A stretch of DNA of 19,971 bases from DATJHM01 sp035493895 (GTDB taxonomy: Bacteria > Chloroflexota > Ktedonobacteria > Ktedonobacterales > Ktedonobacteraceae): assembly GCA_035493895.1 (NCBI GenBank), contig DATJHM010000029.1, forward strand, positions 1 to 19,971. Direction: 5' to 3'. This document shows, in pieces, positions 13,766 to 19,971 of the stretch. Position 1 is the first letter of the stretch; every line of letters starts with the position of its first letter. The notes below the pieces were generated by a model. The model was not told the DNA's origin. It saw nothing but the letters and a program-made list of their open reading frames with translations, and made no database searches. The translations under genes were made by a program, and so were the position numbers.

Positions 13766-16036
13766 ATGTCACCGCAGGGAAACAGAGCAAAGGGTACAAC
13801 ACGAACAACGACCACCACACCACAGTTTTCCGCCAACGCCCAGCAGGCTGAAGCAATCGCCCACACTACCGGACCAGCTGCATTTATCGCCGCAGCTGGC
13901 ACCGGCAAAACCTCTATTCTGGTGCAACGTCTGGTACGCTTGATCGCTGACGAAAAGATTCTTCCGGAATCCATTCTTTGTGTTACCTTCACACGCGCCG
14001 CCGCTGAAGAGATGGAGAAACGCGCCCTGAAAGCCCTCCGCAGTCGAGGATTCCTCGCTAAAGATCTCAAGGCCCTGCGCGTCGTCACCTTCCACGGCCT
14101 GGGACATCAGATGCTCCGCGAGAAACTGCAATGGACGCCTCAGGAGCTGAACCAGCGTCTGATCAGCGGCGATCCGCGTCAGTGGCTGGCCGAAGATATC
14201 GTCCGTCCCTGGCGCAGCAACCGCACACGCGGCATGAACTGGGAAGTCGAGATCGCCGCTGTGCTCGCCGCCGTCGATCGTGCGAAAGAGGAACAGATAA
14301 AATCCGAGCAATCGGTCGATTTCTTTCGCAAACATCTGGTGATCGAGCAGGATCTGGCATTGCGCTATCAAGAATTTTTCGTACGCTATGAAGAAACGAA
14401 GAAGAAAGAGAAATTATACGACCTCTCCGACCTGATCTACGTCCCCTTGACGTTGCTGGAAAGCAGTCCCAAATTCCGCAAAACCTGGCAGGCACGTTAC
14501 CAGTATTTGCAAGTAGACGAAACGCAGGATACCAATCCGTCGCAGTATCAACTTATCCAATATCTGGCCGCACCAAAAAATAACGTCGTCGTCGTCGGCG
14601 ATCCTGATCAGGCCATCTATCAATTTCGCGGTGCCAGTCCCGAGGCCTCGATCCTCTCCTTTCGCAGCATGTATCCCAAGGGCAAAATCTATCGCATCGA
14701 GCACAACTACCGCTCTACGCCCCAGATTCTCTCAGCGGCAAATCGCCTGATTGAGCACAACGAGATTACGCCGGGCTTCGAAAAACAGCTTCGCCCGGTC
14801 CTGCCCGATGGCGCTCCCGTCACCGTCACGGCGTACGAGGATCAGGAGCAGGAGGCCGAAGGGATCGCGGAACGCATTCGCCAGATTGTAAAGAACTGGC
14901 AGGAGAAGGGCGAGGAGCACTCCTATAAAGATATCTACGTCCTCTCACGCACCAACTTTCATCTCGCGACCCTGGAAATGGCCCTGGCACGCCAGCGCAT
15001 TCCCTATCGTACTGCCGGTGGCTCCTCTTTCTTCAAGCGCAAAACCACACGCGATATCCTGGCCTATCTCGCCCTCATAGACGGCATGCGTATCTATCAG
15101 CGCTATCTCGATCTACGCGGCGGTCCCGAAGCACAGCGCTGGGATGATGTCTTTACGCCGGTCCATTGCGGCGAGCAGAATACGGCCTTTCGCAGCGTGG
15201 CGAATATCCCTTCTAAAACCTATTTTGCACAGATCGGCAAAACCTCCCATCGCTTTACCCCGACCTTCTATGGCTCACTCACCGCCTTCGCCAACGGTCG
15301 CCCCCTGCTCCAGTTCTGTGAAGAGCAGGCATATACGATCTCGAAAGAGTATCAGCCCAGCGTGAAAGATTTTATTGGCCTGATCAAACGCGTCTGGGCG
15401 AAATGCAATAACCATCCCGCCGAAGCCATCAAGCTCATCCGCGAGCTTGCCTATGATACGCACTTACGCCACTACGATAGCAAACATAAAGAAGAGCAGG
15501 ACGAGGAGAGCGAGACCCCCACGCATCAAGAAGAGGCGCGCCTGGATGGTCGTCTGGAAGAGCTGGAGGAGCTCACCCGCATTGCTGAGAAACACCATAC
15601 CATCCGCCACTTCTTACAGGCAATGGCTCAGCTCAAAGAGCAGGCGGAAGAGAGCAGTAAAAATAAACGCGACTGCGTGAGCTTGATGACGATCCATAAA
15701 TCAAAAGGGTTGGAGAGTACCGTTGTTTTCGTGATGGGCCTGACCGAGGGGATTTTTCCGCATCGGCGTTCTTTTACGATGGCAGAAGATGGGCCCATCG
15801 CGCTGGCGGGCATAGCCGAAGAGCGCCGCCTCGCCTATGTCGCCTTTACCCGCGCACAACAGTTGCTCTTCCTCTCCACCATCCTGCGCTATCGTGCAAG
15901 CGATGCCGTCCCATCGCGCTTCATCGCAGAAGCAGGGCTGCAACCAGCCGATGAGGACGGCATCCTTAATCCATTCCTGATGAAGCGAGACGGCACGCCC
16001 CGCACACCCGATCCTCTCACCATCGCGCCAAACTGA
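13766..16036 (+). CDS. UvrD/PcrA-type superfamily 1 DNA helicase
   Basis: A 756-residue 3'-5' helicase of DNA repair and replication restart. The motifs are complete and in order: Q-motif region FSANAQQAEAI, Walker A AAGTGKT (43-49), Ia VTFTRAAAEEM, Ic VTFHGLG, II DETQD (251-255), III VVGDPDQAIYQFRGA (277-290), IV NYRS (314-317), V TIHKSKGLE (about 642) and VI RRLAYVAFTRAQQ (about 688). Length is normal for UvrD/PcrA. A charged stretch (EEQDEESETPTHQEEA) breaks domain 2B, and the C-terminus lacks the PcrA Tudor-like tail, so it may be a second UvrD-like paralogue and not the housekeeping enzyme. AAAGG lies upstream of the ATG. It ends 23 bp from the convergent lysR stop. Confidence 0.93.
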   Translation: MSPQGNRAKGTTRTTTTTPQFSANAQQAEAIAHTTGPAAFIAAAGTGKTSILVQRLVRLIADEKILPESILCVTFTRAAAEEMEKRALKALRSRGFLAKDLKALRVVTFHGLGHQMLREKLQWTPQELNQRLISGDPRQWLAEDIVRPWRSNRTRGMNWEVEIAAVLAAVDRAKEEQIKSEQSVDFFRKHLVIEQDLALRYQEFFVRYEETKKKEKLYDLSDLIYVPLTLLESSPKFRKTWQARYQYLQVDETQDTNPSQYQLIQYLAAPKNNVVVVGDPDQAIYQFRGASPEASILSFRSMYPKGKIYRIEHNYRSTPQILSAANRLIEHNEITPGFEKQLRPVLPDGAPVTVTAYEDQEQEAEGIAERIRQIVKNWQEKGEEHSYKDIYVLSRTNFHLATLEMALARQRIPYRTAGGSSFFKRKTTRDILAYLALIDGMRIYQRYLDLRGGPEAQRWDDVFTPVHCGEQNTAFRSVANIPSKTYFAQIGKTSHRFTPTFYGSLTAFANGRPLLQFCEEQAYTISKEYQPSVKDFIGLIKRVWAKCNNHPAEAIKLIRELAYDTHLRHYDSKHKEEQDEESETPTHQEEARLDGRLEELEELTRIAEKHHTIRHFLQAMAQLKEQAEESSKNKRDCVSLMTIHKSKGLESTVVFVMGLTEGIFPHRRSFTMAEDGPIALAGIAEERRLAYVAFTRAQQLLFLSTILRYRASDAVPSRFIAEAGLQPADEDGILNPFLMKRDGTPRTPDPLTIAPN

Positions 16037-16059
16037 GCTGGGCGATGGCGAGAACGAAA

Positions 16060-16992
16060 CTACTTTTGTTTAGCGGCAGAGACCTGATGAAAATCCAGCG
16101 CCTCATTCAAGGCCGGGCGCAGGAATGTGCAGAAGGTCTCCGCAGCCTTCGAGAGCTGCTTGTCCGCACGCTGCACCAGACTGAGCTGTGGACGCAGTTC
16201 CATGCCTGCAATCGGCACGTGCACCAGATCCCCCTTCTCCAGCTCTCTCTGGACCGACAGCGAAGAGACGATCGCCGCACCCACCCCACTCATCGCCATC
16301 TGCTTAATGGCCTCATTGTCCGTCAAAGTAAAAAGAGGCTGAAGACGAATGCCATAGTGCAACAGGCCCTGCTCGATCACCTCACGCAGACCACTTCCCC
16401 GCTCTCGCAACAATAACTCGTTCGTACCCAGCATCTCTGGCTGAATCGGCGTAGGACCACACCAGCGATGCTTCGGAGAAACCACCAGGATCAACTGATC
16501 ATGCGCGAACACGGTTATTTTCAGGCCAGCAGGCAAACTATCGGGATCACCCTCTACCAACCCGAAATCCAGATCCCAGTTCATCGTCGCATCAATAATC
16601 TCTTGCGAATTCAGGATAGAAATATGTAACGTAACCTGTGGATAGCTCTCGCGGAAACGTGCCACGATCGGCGGCAACAAATAGACGCCAGCAGTCGTGT
16701 TCGAGGCCAATGTGACCTCTCCGCCCTCTATTTCGCGCAAGGACGACAGCGCCACCTCCATCTCTTTCTCCAGCGCAAACATCTGGGTTGCATACCCCTG
16801 GAGAACCCGTCCAGCGTGGGTAAGCGCAATACGCCTCCCCTGGCGCTCTACCAGATCCAGCCCCACCTCATGTTCCAGACTTTGAATAGTCTTTGTCACC
16901 GCTGGCTGGCTTAAATTCAATTCTTCCGAAGCTCGAGTAATATGCTCTAATTCGGCTACCTTTAAGAAAACACGCAGATTTTGCAGGTTCAT
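16060..16992 (-). CDS. LysR-family transcriptional regulator
   Basis: A 310-residue LysR-type regulator. The N-terminal winged helix-turn-helix (about 1-60: MNLQNLRVFLKVAELEHITR, SEELNLSQPAVTKTIQSLE, LVERQGRRIALTHAG) is followed by a linker helix and the periplasmic-binding-protein-like effector domain (about 90-295), beginning GGEVTLASNTTAGVYLLPP. The domain pattern is like CbbR, CysL or YeiE-type members. It is divergent from the ABC importer across 301 bp, the classic arrangement for a regulator of the neighbouring operon; the ligand may be a sulfur or nitrogen compound taken up by that importer. GGAAGAG lies upstream of the start. Confidence 0.93.
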   Translation of the reverse strand: MNLQNLRVFLKVAELEHITRASEELNLSQPAVTKTIQSLEHEVGLDLVERQGRRIALTHAGRVLQGYATQMFALEKEMEVALSSLREIEGGEVTLASNTTAGVYLLPPIVARFRESYPQVTLHISILNSQEIIDATMNWDLDFGLVEGDPDSLPAGLKITVFAHDQLILVVSPKHRWCGPTPIQPEMLGTNELLLRERGSGLREVIEQGLLHYGIRLQPLFTLTDNEAIKQMAMSGVGAAIVSSLSVQRELEKGDLVHVPIAGMELRPQLSLVQRADKQLSKAAETFCTFLRPALNEALDFHQVSAAKQK

Positions 16993-17147
16993 CTCTTTTT
17001 CTCTTCCTGCTCAAAAATTCTTCCTTCGAAATAATACCAGAAACGCTCTCCCTTGCCCATAGCCGACTCCTCCCTATTTCTCTCTGTTTTCGCTTCTCTT
17101 TCGCAAAATTGGACGGCGCAAATGAACATATATAACTACAAAGAATA

Positions 17148-17187
17148 GATAAAATCACCAGATCGTATAATATAACCAAATTTTATC
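17148..17187. promoter_or_regulatory. Candidate LysR-type binding region
   Basis: ATAA-N7-TTAT (17172-17186) is a 15-bp site containing the T-N11-A signature (T17173, A17185). A wider repeat GATAAAAT (17148-17155) with ATTTTATC (17180-17187) surrounds it. Relative to the predicted start near 17234 the sites lie at about -86 to -47, as expected for LysR activation sites. Confidence 0.55.
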
Positions 17188-17198
17188 CAATGAATAAC

Positions 17199-17227
17199 TT
17201 GAAAGAATGATACAAATGTGGTACTGT
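17199..17227 (+). promoter_or_regulatory. Promoter of ABC importer operon
   Basis: -35 TTGAAA (17199-17204), 17-bp spacer, -10 TACTGT (17222-17227), about 65 bp before the ATG at 17294. The imperfect -10 suits an activator-dependent promoter beside the LysR-type site. Confidence 0.6.
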
Positions 17228-17293
17228 TTCGAACAAGTAGTTATTTATTCACAATTCATACGGTAACACAGCTCTTACAGGAGATTCCATCGC

Positions 17294-18358
17294 ATGAAGA
17301 AGATCTCTGGCGCGAAATTTATACTGCCACTCTTGCTGGTCTTAAGCCTCAATATTTTGGCCGCCTGTGGTAGTAGCACCAGTAGCACCACAACGTCCGG
17401 CTCAAATGCAAGCCCTATTACTGTTCATCTCGGATATTTTCCCAATATTACGCATGCAGTAGCGCTGGTAGGAGTTGCACGAGGCACATTTGCCCAGGCT
17501 TTCGGTAAAAACGTAAAGCTGGACACCAAACAATTTAACGCCGGACCCTCCTTGATTGAGGCCCTCTTCGCTGGCTCTATTGATATTGGGTACCTTGGCC
17601 CAAATCCCGCCGTCAATGGATATATACAAAGCAAAGGGCAGGCCCTGCGTATTATCGCCGGAGCATCCAGCGGTGGAGCCCTTTTTGTCGTGCGACCTGG
17701 AGCGCATATACAGACAGGCAAAGACCTGGGTGACAAGAAAATTGCCAGTCCCCAACTCGGAGGGACACAGGATATCTCTCTGCGTAATTATATCGCAAGC
17801 AACGGCTTAAAGACCACTGATAAAGGGGGAAATGTCCAGGTCGTGCCTATGGCCAATGCCGATATTCTGACACAGTTCAAAGCAGGTCATATCGATGGCG
17901 CATGGGTGCCAGAGCCCTGGGCTTCGCGTCTCATTCAGGAAGATGGAGGCAAGGTCCTCGTTGATGAGCGTTCGCTCTGGCCCAATGGCAAATTTGTGAC
18001 CACCAACGTCATCGTCAGCACGAAATTTCTTACGCAGCATCCTGATCTGGTGACAAAGTTCCTTGAGGCACACGTCGATACGGTGCAATATATCAATAGC
18101 AATCTGGCAGAGGCTAAAACGATCGTCAATAGCCAGCTCAAGCAACTGACACAGCAGGCATTAGCCCCGGCAGTCCTGGACTCTTCTTTCAATAATCTCG
18201 ATATTACCTATGATCCTTTAGCACAAACGCTCTTTAAAGCCGCCGATGATGCCTATGCACTGGGGTATCTTAAAGCCAAACCCGACCAGGGCATCTATGA
18301 TCTCGACCCACTCAATGCAGTACTTAAAGCAAAAGGGCTTCCTCCAGTAGCAGTATAA
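17294..18358 (+). CDS. ABC substrate-binding lipoprotein, sulfonate/nitrate/taurine (SsuA-like) family
   Basis: A 354-residue lipoprotein that captures substrate outside the membrane. The signal peptide ends in lipobox LAAC with C25 as the lipidated residue, followed by a Ser/Thr-rich tether. The core starts TVHLGYFPNITHAVALVGVA, with SLIEALFAGSIDIGYLGPNPA, a typical NMT1/SsuA motif, then PQLGGTQDISLRNYI and HIDGAWVPEPWASRLI. These favour an anion such as alkanesulfonate, taurine or nitrate, but the pocket cannot be read from sequence alone. AGGAG lies upstream of the start. It is the first gene of a three-gene importer operon. Confidence 0.9.
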   Translation: MKKISGAKFILPLLLVLSLNILAACGSSTSSTTTSGSNASPITVHLGYFPNITHAVALVGVARGTFAQAFGKNVKLDTKQFNAGPSLIEALFAGSIDIGYLGPNPAVNGYIQSKGQALRIIAGASSGGALFVVRPGAHIQTGKDLGDKKIASPQLGGTQDISLRNYIASNGLKTTDKGGNVQVVPMANADILTQFKAGHIDGAWVPEPWASRLIQEDGGKVLVDERSLWPNGKFVTTNVIVSTKFLTQHPDLVTKFLEAHVDTVQYINSNLAEAKTIVNSQLKQLTQQALAPAVLDSSFNNLDITYDPLAQTLFKAADDAYALGYLKAKPDQGIYDLDPLNAVLKAKGLPPVAV

Positions 18359-18375
18359 TAAATGGAGAAAAACAC

Positions 18376-19233
18376 ATGGTTCAGCAACTAGACGTACAAA
18401 AAAAAGCAGGGCAAGCTGATTATTCAGAACTGCGCTCCACCACACCCGGCATCTCACTGCGTGTGGAGAACGTGAGCAAGACCTTTGTCAGCCGGGACCG
18501 TATTGTTGAGGCACTCCAACCGGTCAACCTTGATGTTGCCTCCGGTGAGTTTGTCTGTTTCCTCGGTCCCAGTGGTTGCGGCAAATCGACCTTGCTCAGC
18601 ATCATCGCGGGTCTGGAGAAATCAGATGGAGGCGCGATCATTGCCAATGAACGGCCCGTGCAGGGTCCAGGCACCGATCGCATTCTGCTGTTCCAGGAGG
18701 CCGCGCTCTTTCCCTGGCTCGATGTGCAGGGCAATGTCGAATTTGGCCTGCGGCAGAAAGGGATTCCGGCCCGCGAGCGAGCAGAGCGAGCACGCCATTA
18801 TCTCGAACTGGTCCATCTGAAAGGCTTCGAGCGTAGCTACGTGCACCAGCTTTCAGGTGGCATGCGCCAGCGTGTCGCCATTGCACGCGCGCTGGCCATC
18901 GATCCAGCCATTCTGCTGATGGACGAGCCCTTCGGTGCCCTGGATGCTTTTACGCGCGATAGTCTCCATGCTGAACTTGAGTCAATCTGGGCCGAGACGC
19001 ACAAAACTATTCTCTTTGTCACGCATAACGTACGCGAGGCTGTCGCGCTTGGCGATCGTGTGGTCGTCTTCGCTCCACGTCCAGGACGCATCATTCGCGA
19101 TTTCCGTATCTCGCTCCCCCGATCTCGCGCACTGGAAGATCACCGTCTCGTCGACCAGTCCGCCGAGATACTCGAAACCTTGCGTGAGGCAATGCAGAAT
19201 CCAGAACAGGAGCTTGTCAATGGCAGCCATTAA
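18376..19233 (+). CDS. ABC importer ATPase (SsuB/TauB-like)
   Basis: A 285-residue ATPase energising the importer. It has Walker A GPSGCGKST (64-72), Q-loop LFQEAALFPWLDVQGNVEFG, signature LSGGMRQRVAIARAL (159-173), Walker B ILLMDEPFGALD (179-190) and switch His in FVTHNVREAV. The FPWL and DEPFGALD wording is characteristic of the nitrate/sulfonate/taurine subfamily. About 25 extra N-terminal residues precede the domain. The start lies 17 bp after the lipoprotein stop, with TGGAGA upstream. It overlaps the permease gene by 14 bp. Confidence 0.94.
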   Translation: MVQQLDVQKKAGQADYSELRSTTPGISLRVENVSKTFVSRDRIVEALQPVNLDVASGEFVCFLGPSGCGKSTLLSIIAGLEKSDGGAIIANERPVQGPGTDRILLFQEAALFPWLDVQGNVEFGLRQKGIPARERAERARHYLELVHLKGFERSYVHQLSGGMRQRVAIARALAIDPAILLMDEPFGALDAFTRDSLHAELESIWAETHKTILFVTHNVREAVALGDRVVVFAPRPGRIIRDFRISLPRSRALEDHRLVDQSAEILETLREAMQNPEQELVNGSH

Positions 19234-19971
19234 TACCAGCAAAAAACGGACGGGCTCTCTGCCATGGGCGGCGTTCTCTCGCCAGTCTGCATTCTATATC
19301 GCACTACTCGTGCTCTGGTACTGGTACGCACACTCCGGCCTCGTCGTGTCCTACGCATTTGCCGACCCGCTCGACGTTGGTCATACGCTCGTCGATGGCT
19401 TTCGCAGCGGGACGTACGAGATCGCGATCCTGGTTACCATGCGCCGTCTCATCATCGGCTACGTCATCTCGCTGATCATCGGTCTGCTGCTTGGCCTGCT
19501 CATCGGACGCAACCGGTATGCAAAAGAGACGCTGGGATCGCTCATTCTGGGACTCCAGGCACTGCCAAGCGTCTGCTGGGTTCCCTTCGCGCTACTATGG
19601 TTTGGCTTGAGCGAGAATGCGATGACGTTTGTAGTCGTGATGGGCGCGCTCTTCTCGATCACGCTCGGCGTAGAAGCGGGAGTAAAAACGACGCCTCCCC
19701 TGTACTTGAAAGCGGCTCGCAACATGGGCGCACGCGGAGTGGATCTGATTATCAGAGTTATTCTGCCTGCCGCGCTTCCTTCGATTCTCTCGGGACTCAA
19801 ACAGGGCTGGACCTTTGCCTGGCGTTCGCTCATGGCAGCGGAATTGATCTATATCACGGCGCAAAGTCTGGGCGGACAGCTTGATATGGGCCGCGAGCTA
19901 TCGGACTACGCACAGCTTATTGCGGTTATGCTCATCATCATCGCGATCGGCATCCTCACCGAACTGATCAT
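19220..19971 (+). CDS. ABC importer permease (SsuC/TauC-like), truncated by window end
   Basis: A membrane permease, 250 codons visible and running off the window. The ATG at 19220 has AGGAG 7 nt upstream and lies within the ATPase 3' end (14-bp overlap). After a short cytosolic start (AAINTSKKRTG) come a first helix (AFYIALLVLWYWYA), TMRRLIIGYVISLIIGLLLG, the LQALPSVCWVPFALLWFGL segment and the EAA coupling loop AARNMGARGVDLIIRVILPA. These are typical of binding-protein-dependent permeases of the sulfonate/nitrate group. About 10-30 residues are probably missing at the C-terminus. Confidence 0.92.
   Translation, partial: MAAINTSKKRTGSLPWAAFSRQSAFYIALLVLWYWYAHSGLVVSYAFADPLDVGHTLVDGFRSGTYEIAILVTMRRLIIGYVISLIIGLLLGLLIGRNRYAKETLGSLILGLQALPSVCWVPFALLWFGLSENAMTFVVVMGALFSITLGVEAGVKTTPPLYLKAARNMGARGVDLIIRVILPAALPSILSGLKQGWTFAWRSLMAAELIYITAQSLGGQLDMGRELSDYAQLIAVMLIIIAIGILTELI

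Noticed and set aside
19264..19884. 206-codon plus-strand frame near the right edge
   Set aside because: It is out of frame with the permease, which starts at 19220, has a good ribosome site and a full set of permease motifs.

Overview
The window most resembles a mid-GC member of the Chloroflexota, probably class Ktedonobacteria. This is inferred from the style of the proteins (an IS1182-type transposase, a zinc-ribbon dynamin-like GTPase, and CsoR, CopC and YtkA-like copper genes) and not from any marker gene. Promoters look like ordinary sigma-70 sites with good -35/-10 hexamers. The window is cut inside a transposase on the left and inside an ABC permease on the right.

Left edge (1-1520): the 3' part of an IS1182-family transposase, followed by about 320 bp without a gene that carries two adjacent inverted repeats. 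Copper block (1521-4354): a CopZ-like chaperone and a CsoR repressor on the minus strand, with a CsoR operator lying inside the csoR promoter. Facing the other way are a NIPSNAP-like small protein behind a 24-bp palindrome, a CopC-domain secreted or anchored protein and a YtkA-like protein. Together they look like a copper sensing, buffering and envelope-handling cluster.

Signalling block (4398-9360): a strong promoter drives a NarL/UhpB-type histidine kinase and its overlapping LuxR-type response regulator. About 200 bp further on, with its own probable promoter, is a 923-residue dynamin-like GTPase with an N-terminal zinc ribbon. It ends at a strong stem-loop that can serve both converging strands. 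The gap 9361-9831 is a graveyard of hairpins and a probable tnpB 3' remnant.

Transporter block (13438-9832, minus strand): a four-gene energy-coupling factor (ECF) operon containing a YybS/DUF2232-like or S-component-like membrane protein, two ATPases and an unusually long EcfT. Its genes are overlapping or closely spaced. The substrate is not apparent.

Right part: a UvrD/PcrA-type helicase transcribed divergently from the ECF operon. A LysR regulator is convergent with the helicase and divergent from an ssuA-ssuB-ssuC-like ABC importer (lipoprotein, ATPase, truncated permease). The LysR/importer gap holds a LysR-type box just upstream of a good promoter, so the regulator probably controls the importer.

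No rRNA, tRNA or CRISPR array was seen. The least conventional items are the zinc-ribbon dynamin-like GTPase beside a two-component system, the ECF operon with an unassigned S-like subunit, and the CopC protein lacking one conserved copper ligand.
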